From an uncultured Bacteroidales bacterium (GTDB taxonomy: Bacteria > Bacteroidota > Bacteroidia > Bacteroidales > Bacteroidaceae), in assembly GCA_902798615.1 (NCBI GenBank), contig CADBXL010000013.1, forward strand, positions 171,399-235,398: a stretch of 64,000 nucleotides of DNA, in the 5' to 3' direction. Numbering within the stretch: the first letter of the stretch is position 1; every line of letters begins with the position of its first letter. Positions 25,610 through 33,418 of the stretch are shown in pieces. The notes under the pieces are model-generated. The model searched no databases, was not told the DNA's origin, and saw only the letters and a list, made by a program, of their open reading frames with translations. A program made the translations under genes and the position numbers.

Positions 25610-26833
25610 ATGAAGAAACTAACTGCACTTCTGGCTATGCTCGGGTTAGCTACAACCCTAAGCGCAGCAGAAAAAACGATCAAGGTGAAGGCCACAAATC
25701 CTTCGCCCAAGGCTCGATCAGCCGTCCCCATAGTCATAAAGCTCGATAGCGAAACCTCTCAGGCTGTTGTCAAGAGAGGCGACTATGAAATTCCATGCCA
25801 ACTTGACGACCTCAACGACGACGGTATCAACGATGAACTATCATTCGTAACCGATATGGCTGCCAATGAGACACAGGAGTTCTCCGTCACCCTTTCTTCT
25901 GACGGTGTTCCAAGAACCTACTACAACCGCACATACGGATATATCGGTATCCGTGACAGAAGTGAGAAGAAACAGAAACATCAGAGAATAAATTCCGTGA
26001 CCTTCCCGAAGGACACCAATCCATACAATTACATTTACCCTCACGGCGCTGTGATGGAGAATGACATGATAGGCTTCCGCGTATATTGCGACCACCGTCA
26101 GTCCATCGACCTCTACGGACACCGCCACCGTAAGATGGATATTGCCGAGACTGGTTTCTACACCACCCCAATCCAACGCCTACAAGGCTACGGCGAGGAT
26201 GTTCTCTATACAGGCAGCACCTACGGATGCGGAGCCCTGCACGGATGGGACGGCAAGAACGCCATCATGTTCGAGAACGTCCGCAACACCACACAGACAA
26301 TAGTATGCGAAGGTCCCGTGCGCACCATCGTGGATATCACGAACAAAGCGTGGCGCCCAACTCCCAACTGCAAGCCAGTGGATATCGTGACACGCTACAT
26401 CCTATACTACGGACATCGTGACGTAGAAGTACAGGTGAAGTTCTCGCGCCCCGTACCCGACCTCCAGCTCTCCACCGGCATCGTTGATATAGTGGAAGGC
26501 AGCGAGGAGTTCAGCGACAAGGCAGGACTTCGAGGCGATTGGGGAAGAGCATGTGCAGGAAACAACCCAAAGGTGTATGACACCATCACCGTAGGCCTCG
26601 GCATCTACATCCCACCTGTCTATTACAAGAGCGACTCCCACTACACCGACGGCAAGCCACGCCTCCCTAATCAGGCATACGTTCAGGTAGTAGGCACGAA
26701 AACCGACTCCCTCCACTACTGGTTCACCGCCACCTCCCATATCGAGACCTTCGGATTCAGCAACAAGGACGCATGGTTTCAATGGCTGAGAGAATGGAAG
26801 GAAGAATTGGAAAAGCCAATTCTAATACAATAA
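25610..26833 (+). CDS. Secreted DUF4861 protein
   Basis: A 407-residue protein with a clear signal peptide (KKLTALLAMLGLATTLSA|AEK). The mature part starts with a beta-sandwich-like segment (VKATNPSPKARSAVPIVIKLD) and continues with DUF4861-type sequence (GYIGIRDRS, DMIGFRVYCDHRQSID, SGCGALHGWDGK-like, VTRYILYYGHRDVEVQVKFS). DUF4861 genes are found with pectin and uronate utilisation genes in Bacteroidota. Their activity is not known to me. It is followed by a GatC-type permease and kduI, so a role in handling pectin-derived uronates outside the cytosol is likely. Confidence 0.82.
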   Translation: MKKLTALLAMLGLATTLSAAEKTIKVKATNPSPKARSAVPIVIKLDSETSQAVVKRGDYEIPCQLDDLNDDGINDELSFVTDMAANETQEFSVTLSSDGVPRTYYNRTYGYIGIRDRSEKKQKHQRINSVTFPKDTNPYNYIYPHGAVMENDMIGFRVYCDHRQSIDLYGHRHRKMDIAETGFYTTPIQRLQGYGEDVLYTGSTYGCGALHGWDGKNAIMFENVRNTTQTIVCEGPVRTIVDITNKAWRPTPNCKPVDIVTRYILYYGHRDVEVQVKFSRPVPDLQLSTGIVDIVEGSEEFSDKAGLRGDWGRACAGNNPKVYDTITVGLGIYIPPVYYKSDSHYTDGKPRLPNQAYVQVVGTKTDSLHYWFTATSHIETFGFSNKDAWFQWLREWKEELEKPILIQ

Positions 26834-26834
26834 C

Positions 26835-26880
26835 AGCCTCTCCCCCCGCCCTCCCCCGTAGGGAGGGAGCCGGAAGACCC
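26835..26880 (+). repeat. Family P1 palindrome abutting the DUF4861 stop
   Basis: GCCTCTCCCCCCGCCCTCCC, GTAGGGAGGGAGCCGGAAG. It begins one base after the TAA. An inverted copy follows at 26926-26975. Confidence 0.88.
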
Positions 26881-26925
26881 AAAACTAATCAATAAGGAAT
26901 AATGAAAAATTAAATAACTAACATG

Positions 26926-26975
26926 CCTTTCGCGCTCCGGCTCCCTCCCTACGGGGGAGGGCGGGGGGAGAGGCC
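26926..26975 (-). repeat. Family P1 palindrome, inverted, just upstream of gatC-like gene
   Basis: CTCCGGCTCCCTCCCTACGG, GGAGGGCGGGGGGAGAGGCC, ending 14 bases before the permease ATG. With the copy at 28375 it brackets the permease gene as an inverted pair. Confidence 0.88.
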
Positions 26976-26989
26976 GTTTATATTCTACT

Positions 26990-28369
26990 ATGGAATCAAT
27001 ATTCTCTTACATCATCGGCCTAGGAGCCGCAGTAATGATGCCAGTCATCTTCACCATCCTCGGAGTGTGCATCGGCATCAAGTTCTCAAAAGCCCTGAAA
27101 AGCGGACTGTACGTAGGTGTCGGCTTCGTCGGACTCGGTGTCATCACCGGTCTGCTGACATCAAGCCTCGGACCTGCACTCGGACAAGTGGTTGAGATAT
27201 ACCACCTCGAACTAAACGTCTTCGACATGGGATGGCCGGCAGCCGCATCCGTGGCCTACAACACCACCGTGGGCGCATTCATCATCCCCGTCTGCCTCGG
27301 CGTCAACCTCCTGCTGCTCCTCACAGGCTTCACACGCACGGTAAACATCGACCTATGGAACTACTGGCACTTCGCATTCATCGGTGCCGTCATCTATTTC
27401 CTCACCGACAGCATCATGTGGGGCTTCTTCGCCGCCATCATCTGCTATATCATCACCCTCGTCCTTGCCGACATGACCGCAAAGAAGTTCCAGAAATTCT
27501 ATCCCGGCATGGAAGGCATATCCATCCCACAGCCTTTCTGTCAGGGCTTCACACCTATCGCCATCGGCATAGGTAAGGTGCTCGACCGTATTCCGGGCTT
27601 CGATAAGCTCAACATCGATGCAGAGGGAATGAAGAAGCGCTTCGGACTCTTCGGCGAACCTCTCTTCCTCGGTGTCATCATCGGTGTCATCATCGGATGC
27701 CTCGCATGCAAGGACACACAGGAACTCATCGACAACATCCCTGCCACCCTCGGACTCGGTATCAAGATGGGTGCAGTCATGGAACTCATCCCACGCATCA
27801 CAGGCCTCTTCATCGAAGGTCTCAAGCCAATATCCGAATCCACACGCGAACTCATCGCCAAGAAGTTCGGAGCTGATAAGGAATTCTATATCGGCATGTC
27901 CCCTGCCCTCGTCATCGGACACCCAACAACCCTCATCGTGTCCCTGCTGCTCATCCCCGTTACCCTTGTCCTCGCCGTAGCACTCCCAGGCAATCAGTTC
28001 CTGCCATTGGCATCACTCGCCGGAATGTTCTACGTCTTCGTCATGGTACTCCCATACACCAACGGCAACGTGGTAAAGTCATTCATCGTGGGACTCGTCG
28101 TCATCGCAGCCGGACTCTATTTCGTCACCCTCATGTCCGAGAACTTCACATCCGCCGCACAGATGGTATCAGCAGCGCATCCTGACGACAAGGCAGTACA
28201 GGTGCCAGAAGGCTTCAGCGCCGGAGCACTCGACTTCGCCTCATCCCCAATCGCGTTCCTCATCTATGCCTGCATGAAGTACATCTTCACATGGATAGGC
28301 GCAGCCATCCTCACCGCCCTCACCGTGATAATGCTCGTGTGGAATAGGATTCTGATAAACAAGAAATAA
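26990..28369 (+). CDS. Orphan PTS galactitol-type IIC permease
   Basis: A 459-residue membrane protein of the EIIC-GAT (galactitol/SgcC) family, with about ten hydrophobic helices and typical segments such as GLYVGVGFVGLGVITGLL, NTTVGAFIIPVCLGVN and GFTPIAIGIGKVLDRIPGFD. No IIA, IIB, HPr or enzyme I gene is nearby, and classical sugar PTS systems are generally absent from Bacteroidales. It is therefore likely to work as a phosphorylation-independent carrier. Neighbours DUF4861 and kduI suggest an unsaturated galacturonate or its isomer as substrate. The codon use is C-rich compared with nearby genes, which may hint at transfer. Confidence 0.85.
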   Translation: MESIFSYIIGLGAAVMMPVIFTILGVCIGIKFSKALKSGLYVGVGFVGLGVITGLLTSSLGPALGQVVEIYHLELNVFDMGWPAAASVAYNTTVGAFIIPVCLGVNLLLLLTGFTRTVNIDLWNYWHFAFIGAVIYFLTDSIMWGFFAAIICYIITLVLADMTAKKFQKFYPGMEGISIPQPFCQGFTPIAIGIGKVLDRIPGFDKLNIDAEGMKKRFGLFGEPLFLGVIIGVIIGCLACKDTQELIDNIPATLGLGIKMGAVMELIPRITGLFIEGLKPISESTRELIAKKFGADKEFYIGMSPALVIGHPTTLIVSLLLIPVTLVLAVALPGNQFLPLASLAGMFYVFVMVLPYTNGNVVKSFIVGLVVIAAGLYFVTLMSENFTSAAQMVSAAHPDDKAVQVPEGFSAGALDFASSPIAFLIYACMKYIFTWIGAAILTALTVIMLVWNRILINKK

Positions 28370-28374
28370 GAAAT

Positions 28375-28424
28375 GGCCTCTCCCCCCGCCCTCCCCCATA
28401 GGGAGGGAGCCGGAGGGCGAAAGA
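28375..28424 (+). repeat. Family P1 palindrome after the permease gene
   Basis: GGCCTCTCCCCCCGCCCTCC then CATAGGGAGGGAGCCGGAGG, 5 bp after the stop codon and inverted relative to 26926-26975. Confidence 0.88.
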
Positions 28425-28455
28425 CAGAGCGAAACACAAATTTATTAATATCTCA

Positions 28456-28487
28456 AATCTTTGCGTCTTCGCGACTTTGCGTTTAGG
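28456..28487 (+). repeat. CTTTGCGTCTTCGCGAC-type dispersed repeat
   Basis: TCTTTGCGTCTTCGCGACTT, then TGCGTTTAGG. The complementary words (AAACGCAAAGACGCG) recur as an inverted pair at 40871-40932. Such words are common in Bacteroidota intergenic DNA. Confidence 0.6.
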
Positions 28488-28515
28488 AAAACATAATTTA
28501 AATCACATACAGACT

Positions 28516-29550
28516 ATGACTAAAAAAATCTTATTGTTAGCCCTACTATCAAACATCCTTCCCTTTGGGAATGCTTGGTTAGGCTGTAACGCACAGGAAG
28601 CTGACCGCTACGTAGGCTATCAGCACGTTAAGTTCCAAACCGCTTGTCATCCAAAGGATGTCAAGACCTACGACACAAAGACACTCCGTGAGCGTTTCGT
28701 CATGGAGAAGGTAATGGAAGCTGACTCCATCCTACTCACCTACTCACACTACGACCGCTTCATCTTCGGAGGCGCAATGCCAGTAACAAAGACTCTGAAG
28801 CTCGAAAACTTCTGGGAACTCGGTCTCGATGTTGACAAGACCATCCCTGAGAAATATTTCATGTATAACCGTGAGCTAGGCGTGGTAAACTGCGGACTCG
28901 GCGAAGGCGTTGTCATCGTCGATGGCAAGGAGTACCCACTACAGCCAAAAGAGGCTCTGTATATCGGACGCGGACACATCGGCAAGGACAAGAAAGGCAA
29001 CTCCATCGACGAGAACAAATCCGTTGAGTTCCGTTCAACAGACCCAAAGAAGCCTGCTAAGTTCTATCTCAACTCAGCCACCGCACATCAGCACTACAAG
29101 ACACAGTGGATCACCCTCGATGGTCGCAAAGGCTCACTCAAGGCAGCCGTATGGGGACCAGTAGGCTCAGTAGAGGAAGCCAACTCACGCACCGTGTATA
29201 AGCTCATCGTCAACGATGTACTCGAAGAAGGCCCATGCCAGTTGCAGCTCGGTCTCACACAGCTCAATCCGGGCGCAGTATGGAACACCATGCCGCCACA
29301 CACCCACGGCCGCCGCATCGAGGCATACTATTACTTCAACCTCCCTGACGGACAGACCATCTCACACGTGATGGGCGAGCCACAGGAGAGCCGTGCCGTA
29401 TGGCTCCACAACGAACAGGCAATCATGAGTCCTGAGTGGTCAATGCACGCAGCAGCCGGCACCTACTACTACACCTTCATCTGGGGCATGGCAGGCGAGA
29501 ACCTCTACTATAACGACAAGGATAATATTCCTGTGATTGACATTCGATAA
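28516..29550 (+). CDS. kduI: 5-keto-4-deoxyuronate isomerase with a signal-peptide-like N-terminus
   Basis: A 344-residue KduI homologue. The usual enzyme core begins near [13 protein letters not shown] and continues with [29 protein letters not shown], the cupin-type metal-site segment [14 protein letters not shown] and [19 protein letters not shown]. It should isomerise 4-deoxy-L-threo-5-hexosulose uronate in pectin breakdown. The start at 28516 ([13 protein letters not shown]) gives about 30 extra residues that look like an export signal ending at CNAQ. This signal includes a family P4 repeat (28544-28585, read [12 protein letters not shown]). Ordinary KduI is cytosolic and about 280 residues, so export is the oddity. 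An upstream ATG at 28477 is less likely. Confidence 0.88.
   Translation: MTKKILLLALLSNILPFGNAWLGCNAQEADRYVGYQHVKFQTACHPKDVKTYDTKTLRERFVMEKVMEADSILLTYSHYDRFIFGGAMPVTKTLKLENFWELGLDVDKTIPEKYFMYNRELGVVNCGLGEGVVIVDGKEYPLQPKEALYIGRGHIGKDKKGNSIDENKSVEFRSTDPKKPAKFYLNSATAHQHYKTQWITLDGRKGSLKAAVWGPVGSVEEANSRTVYKLIVNDVLEEGPCQLQLGLTQLNPGAVWNTMPPHTHGRRIEAYYYFNLPDGQTISHVMGEPQESRAVWLHNEQAIMSPEWSMHAAAGTYYYTFIWGMAGENLYYNDKDNIPVIDIR
28544..28585 (+). repeat. Family P4 repeat inside the kduI signal sequence
   Basis: CTATCAAACATCCTTCCCTT, TGGGAATGCTTGGTTAGGCT. Nearly the same DNA is at 35813-35858 inside another signal peptide, but read in a different frame there. A longer inverted form follows kduI at 29556-29620. 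Confidence 0.82.
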
Positions 29551-29555
29551 AAAAA

Positions 29556-29620
29556 CAACCAAGCCTTTTCTCCTTTGGGTCGAAGGGGCTTACGACAAAT
29601 CTCCCCAAAGGGAAGGATGT
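29556..29620 (-). repeat. Family P4 repeat, long inverted form after kduI
   Basis: Reading the minus strand gives ACATCCTTCCCTTTGGGGAG at one end and AGGCTTGGT at the other. These are the ends of the copy inside kduI, separated by about 35 bases of CTCCTTTGGG / GACCCAAAGG palindrome. It begins 5 bp after the kduI stop. Confidence 0.7.
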
Positions 29621-29621
29621 A

Positions 29622-29657
29622 AAATGCCGCTTATGGATCATTCCATAAGCGGCATTT
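29622..29657 (+). terminator. Family T terminator after kduI
   Basis: AAATGCCGCTTATGGA pairs with TCCATAAGCGGCATTT around a short loop. The same stem occurs at 33192-33228 and 51886-51930, each after a plus-strand gene. Confidence 0.85.
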
Positions 29658-29845
29658 GTAGTTATTATAATAAAACACATCAAAAATCGTCCCAAATAAT
29701 TATTCCAACATCAGCTCGGCAAATTTCTCCGCTCGTATATTAACGTAAGTTCGAAGAATTCTTCTATTCGTATATTATTGAATATCACACAGTTGAAAGA
29801 ACTCTAAAAGAGCGACACCTATTGTATTTATCTATATTTTAGATG

Positions 29846-29925
29846 TCACACTTTGGCTTTCCCTTCGGCCGCCGACCTCTTCGACGTTCAGCCCTCGCTA
29901 TTTTGAATTAGTCGAACTCACGTTA
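29846..29925 (+). repeat. Family S element
   Basis: ACTTTGGCTTTCCC, CGGCCGCCGACCTCTTCGAC, GTTCAGCCCTCGC and GTCGAACTCACGTTA, as in other family S copies. It precedes iteron island A. Confidence 0.7.
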
Positions 29926-29949
29926 AAATTAGGCGTATAGGTCAAATAT

Positions 29950-30382
29950 TCTCAGAAAAAACTTTTTCGCGAAAACCCTACACCCCTACACCAATACCCT
30001 ATCTAACATCCACAATGTTAGTTCGTTACAAGGATTTCAAATATACGCAAACCCTACACCAACCCTACACTCACCCTACACTAAAACCTGAATTTTTCAG
30101 AAATTCAGGTTAATTGATAATTAATAATGTATAATTATTCGCCAAGCTCATCAAGCTAAAGCAAGTGATAAGCTCGAACGCTTATGATACTATTCAAATT
30201 ATTCATTACTCATTATAAATTATTAATTTCATGCCTTGACAGGCATGATTAGTGTAGGGTTGGTGTAGGGTGAGTGTAGGGTTTGGTGATATTTAAAAAC
30301 GCTGCAAGTTACTGATACTTCGATGTATATATAGGGTGCCGGTGTAGGGGTGTAGGGTTAGTGCGAAAAAGTTTTTTCTGAA
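29950..30382. repeat. Iteron island A (two inverted ~135-bp copies)
   Basis: The outer arms CAGAAAAAACTTTTTCGC (29955 on) and GCGAAAAAGTTTTTTCTGAA (30363-30382) are inverted. Inside each copy are two arrays of GTGTAGGG words separated by a ~46-bp spacer. The right spacer carries TGCAAGTTACTGA (30303-30315). A CTGAATTTTTCAGAAATTCAGG hairpin region and AT-rich stutter words with a partial family S copy (30139-30180) fill the middle. No gene is present in 29658-30600. Confidence 0.7.
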
Positions 30383-30430
30383 CTCGTATTTTTCATTTTT
30401 CACTTTTCATTTACTTGCCTTCGTTCTCTC

Positions 30431-30520
30431 TCCGTTGTGCCTCCGCATTAGGTTCGCTCCCCTCGATGGAGCAAGAACGGACTTACAACGGTTTTATAAC
30501 GGAGGTAAAACGGACTTAAA
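30431..30520 (+). repeat. Family E element
   Basis: GGTTCGCTCCCCTCGATGGA, then AACGGACTTACAACGG, ATAACGGAGG and ACGGACTTAAA. The same words recur at 40035-40150 and 53646-53766. Confidence 0.55.
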
Positions 30521-30584
30521 TTAAACCAGAATGTAATGGATTTTCCTTTTTATAAAACCACTCCCAAACTTTTCCCAGATTTTC

Positions 30585-30616
30585 TTTGTCGTATTAGTTT
30601 TTTTTGTTTACTTTTG
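30585..30616 (+). promoter_or_regulatory. Promoter in front of the RHS tail gene
   Basis: TTTG (30585-30588), 20 bp, TACTTTTG (30609-30616). This full consensus Bacteroidetes promoter lies 8 bp before the ATG at 30625, so the short RHS gene seems to be its own transcription unit rather than a silent fragment. Confidence 0.75.
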
Positions 30617-30624
30617 CCCACGAT

Positions 30625-31662
30625 ATGAGCAATATCCGAACATACAGGGCTAATCAAACAATGCAGATGATTTCTGTTCCATTGCATTCAACCACAAACA
30701 ACTATCATCTCGACAACAACAGTGAGGTGGTGGATGCAAAAGGAAGAATCCTTCAGAGGACTAATTACTATGCGTTTGGTTTGACTAGTGAAGAAAGCTC
30801 TTCCTCAATACAGCCATACAAGTACAACGGCAAGGAGTTTGACAATATGCATTGCCTAAACACCTATGACTATGGTGCTCGTCAGCATGACCCTATCCTC
30901 GCACATTGGGATAGGATTGATCCGCTATGCGAGAAGTTCTATAGCACAAGTCCATATGCGTATTGTGCGAATAATCCTGTGAAGTTTGTAGATCCTGATG
31001 GAAGAAGATGGGATGAATACGATGTGAATGGTAAAAAAATAAGCAATTTAGGCGGAAATTCAATAGACTTTTATCATCAAAAGGATAATAGTATAATAAT
31101 AAAGAATAGAGCAAACGGTATAACAAATACGATGAAAGATGACATGATAAGTGGTTATACCCATAGATCAAATAGTACTTCGTGGTTTCAAATAACACAT
31201 GAATTTATAAGTGAATATGGCCCCACAAAGAGTTTGTTTAGTGATTTCTCAGGAAGTGAAGAAGGTCCATTTAAATCTCTGGAATCAAGTAGTTCTACAT
31301 ATTTAGGGAAGGCAATCGATGATATCATGGAGAATAATGCTGAAAAAAATCTCATTAAAGTTACTACAAGTGACGCGAATCCGATTTCTGCAGGTACGGA
31401 TATGTGGGAACAGATGATAGGAGAAGCGAACATATCATGGTATGACCTTGGGGATAGAACTTTATTCATGCTTACAGACTCCAAATCTAACACATCTTTA
31501 TTGTATCACTTACCAGTACAGAATAGGGAAAGAGGTGAAGCAACGTCTATTTTCAATCCTTGCCCTGGTCATGGTAACACATATCAAACATATATTTGGA
31601 CTCTATCTAAAAAACGTTTGATTAATATTTATGCCCAACGTAATTTAGAACAGAACAAATAA
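30625..31662 (+). CDS. RHS-repeat core tail with variable C-terminal (polymorphic toxin-like), N-terminally truncated
   Basis: A 345-residue protein containing only the end of an RHS/YD-repeat shell: NNSEVVDAKGRILQRTNYYAFG, YKYNGKEFDNMHCLNTYDYGARQHDP, WDRIDPLCEKFYSTSPYAYCANNPVKFVDPDGR. After the DPDGR boundary (about residue 128) follow about 215 residues of unrecognised sequence, the expected place of a toxin module. Full RHS proteins are over 1000 residues, so this is a detached tail. It still has a consensus promoter and a start at 30625. The next gene is a small lipoprotein, a usual immunity position. The toxin activity, if any, is not identifiable. Confidence 0.75.
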   Translation: MSNIRTYRANQTMQMISVPLHSTTNNYHLDNNSEVVDAKGRILQRTNYYAFGLTSEESSSSIQPYKYNGKEFDNMHCLNTYDYGARQHDPILAHWDRIDPLCEKFYSTSPYAYCANNPVKFVDPDGRRWDEYDVNGKKISNLGGNSIDFYHQKDNSIIIKNRANGITNTMKDDMISGYTHRSNSTSWFQITHEFISEYGPTKSLFSDFSGSEEGPFKSLESSSSTYLGKAIDDIMENNAEKNLIKVTTSDANPISAGTDMWEQMIGEANISWYDLGDRTLFMLTDSKSNTSLLYHLPVQNRERGEATSIFNPCPGHGNTYQTYIWTLSKKRLINIYAQRNLEQNK

Positions 31663-31717
31663 CATCTATAATGTAAGGATTTCTTTTTTGTTATATCAAA
31701 TATTAGTCACAAATGAT

Positions 31718-32131
31718 ATGAAGAAAATTATTCTATTGATGATTCTTTCAACCATTTTTGTTATGACCAGTTGTAATCATGTCACGGAAAAAGACATATT
31801 GGGAATATATGCAGAGAATCATAAATTTTATAAAGACACAATATGGATTCTACCTGATGGAAATTTTAGACAGAAAGCATATAACAGAGATGGAAGCCTC
31901 TTTTATGATGCGCAGTCTCACTGGTCTCTTGAAGATGGAATGATAACAATAGATTCATTATACACTCTTCCTGAAGGATGTGATAATGTTGATACCATAT
32001 ATCACTCCGAAGACACTGGTGGAGGATATTTAAAAATATCTCGGAAAGATGGAAATATGGCTGTATTTGTTCCATATTGGATAGAGTTGGACAAAGGAAT
32101 TTATTTTTACGAAATAGAAGAGAATCCTTAA
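31718..32131 (+). CDS. Small lipoprotein, possible immunity protein
   Basis: A 137-residue protein starting MKKIILLMILSTIFVMTSC, a clear lipoprotein signal with Cys19. The mature part (KDILGIYAENHKFYKDTIWILPDGNFRQKAYN...) is beta-rich and resembles lipocalin-like small lipoproteins. I do not recognise a family. It starts 55 bp after the RHS tail gene on the same strand, low in GC like it. By context it could protect against the RHS C-terminal module in the periplasm. An upstream ATG at 31688 would spoil the signal peptide. Confidence 0.65.
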   Translation: MKKIILLMILSTIFVMTSCNHVTEKDILGIYAENHKFYKDTIWILPDGNFRQKAYNRDGSLFYDAQSHWSLEDGMITIDSLYTLPEGCDNVDTIYHSEDTGGGYLKISRKDGNMAVFVPYWIELDKGIYFYEIEENP

Positions 32132-32198
32132 ATAACGTAACTCGTAAAATTATTTGGTAAATGCATTAAAGCTGACCTGATAGTCAGTCTATTCTCTC

Positions 32199-32239
32199 AT
32201 TCCCACACTGCCTCGTGAATCCTTTGGCGGTGTGGGAAT
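32199..32239 (+). terminator. Hairpin after the RHS/lipoprotein pair
   Basis: ATTCCCACAC-T-GCC pairs with GGC-G-GTGTGGGAAT. A second hairpin, CTTCTCTCA / TGAGAGAAG (32262-32305), lies just beyond and is followed by a short T-run. The remainder of 32132-32571 holds a family E-like stretch and no gene. Confidence 0.65.
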
Positions 32240-32330
32240 TACATTCTCTCTAAATTCCCTTCTCTCAACCTTTAGACACTTTGTCTTTTGTGCTGAGAGA
32301 AGGGGATTTTTCTATCCTTTAGTCTGTTCT

Positions 32331-32412
32331 TCCTTCGAAGATACTCCATACATACTCCATAGTTTCGATGGAGTATCTATGGAGAATTGACGGACTAATG
32401 ATGGAGAAACAT
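32331..32412 (+). repeat. Family E-like degenerate element
   Basis: CTTCCTTCGAAG, ATACTCCATA...TGGAGTAT inverted words with TTTCGATGGAG, then GACGGACTAATGATGGAG. The match to family E is weak but the layout (hairpin, then ACGGACT words) is the same. Confidence 0.35.
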
Positions 32413-32571
32413 AAGAGTTTCGGCTATGCCAGATATTTTTGTATAACGCTACATTTTTCTTTTTTATTGCATCGCAATCACGATATTTTAACTTCGCAAA
32501 AAATAAACCTTATACTGCACAATATCTTTTAAAATCTTCGTTCTATAACCGAACAAAAACTCAGATTTAAC

Positions 32572-33162
32572 ATGAAGAAAACAATCATCACTATCATGCT
32601 CGCCATCGTAAGTATGGCGACATTCGCACAGAATGAACCTGGTACACTAACCATCTACCCACGTGTAGGCGTGAATTTCTCAAAATTCGCAGATAGCGGA
32701 ATCGGTTACTTTGATGGGCTGTCCATAGCATACACAGAAAGCAAGTTCAAGCCCGGACTTGTCTTAGGCGTAGAAGGTGAATATCAACTCAGCGACCTAT
32801 TCGCCATTAGCGGAGGTGTGCTATACAGTCAGCAAGGCGAGCGATACGACCTGCCGAGCGATTCCAAAGAATATGACAAGGTGAAATATGACAACATCAA
32901 CATACCGTTGCTCGCAGTCTTCAAAACGCGCATCGGACTTTCCGTCAAATGCGGACTCCAACCAGAGTTTGTCATCAACAATCCCGACTTCAAGGCAAGA
33001 AAGGTAAACCTCTCCCTACCCCTCGGAGTCGCTTACAAGTACAGGAACCTCTGTCTCGACCTCCGTTACAACCTTGGTATGACCAATGTCATGGATCTGG
33101 ATGGTATCACCTCAAAGAACCGCACCATCATGCTCACCTTCGGATATGGAATAAAGATATAA
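32572..33162 (+). CDS. Outer-membrane beta-barrel protein (porin family, PorT-like)
   Basis: A 196-residue protein with a signal peptide (KKTIITIMLAIVSMATFAQ) and alternating beta-strand sequence typical of small eight-stranded barrels of the OmpA/PorT-type 'outer membrane beta-barrel' family: GVNFSKFADSG, GLVLGVEGEYQLSDLFAISGGVLYSQQG, LCLDLRYNLGMTN, IMLTFGYGIKI at the end. It ends in Ile rather than Phe. It stands alone, followed by a family T terminator. Confidence 0.8.
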   Translation: MKKTIITIMLAIVSMATFAQNEPGTLTIYPRVGVNFSKFADSGIGYFDGLSIAYTESKFKPGLVLGVEGEYQLSDLFAISGGVLYSQQGERYDLPSDSKEYDKVKYDNINIPLLAVFKTRIGLSVKCGLQPEFVINNPDFKARKVNLSLPLGVAYKYRNLCLDLRYNLGMTNVMDLDGITSKNRTIMLTFGYGIKI

Positions 33163-33191
33163 GGAGACAGGATCAAGCATACAGAAAAAAC

Positions 33192-33228
33192 AAATGCCGC
33201 TTATGGAATAATCCGTAAGCGGCATTTA
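33192..33228 (+). terminator. Family T terminator after the beta-barrel gene
   Basis: AAATGCCGCTTATGGA...TCCGTAAGCGGCATTTA. It differs by one base in the stem from the copies at 29622 and 51886. Confidence 0.8.
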
Positions 33229-33240
33229 TTATAAATAAAC

Positions 33241-33290
33241 CTCAGTTCGACGACTTGCTTCAGCTTGATGAGCTTCAGCGAATAATTTCT
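33241..33290 (-). repeat. Family S element, partial
   Basis: The minus strand reads TTCGCTGAAGCTCATCAAGC, TGAAGCAAGTCGTCGAACT. A further GTCGAACTCACGTTA lies at 33451-33466 after hairpin B1. Confidence 0.65.
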
Positions 33291-33314
33291 ATATAAACGC
33301 ACCTCTGGTGCTAA

Positions 33315-33418
33315 ACTGACAACAATTACAAATCTTCACAATCTTAATCCACCAGTTATAATCTTATCAAAATAAATTTATTGGTAAAAGATTGGTAAGA
33401 TTGGTAATTATTATCAGT
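33315..33418. repeat. Iteron hairpin B1
   Basis: The arms 33315-33345 and 33388-33418 are inverted (ACTGACAACAATTACAAATC vs AAGATTGGTAAGATTGG...ATCAGT). A second copy with better pairing is at 53238-53330. Both adjoin AGCAGCTTGC and GTCGAACTCACGTTA. No gene was found in 33229-33797. Confidence 0.65.

Noticed and set aside
27353..27922. 189-residue acidic minus-strand frame opposite the permease
   Set aside because: It mirrors the GC-rich codons of the permease gene, with no start context and no domain.
29950..30382. Possible CRISPR-like array because of short repeated GTGTAGGG words
   Set aside because: Repeats are 7-10 bp, unevenly spaced and arranged as inverted copies, with no 28-36 bp repeats, no regular spacers and no cas genes.
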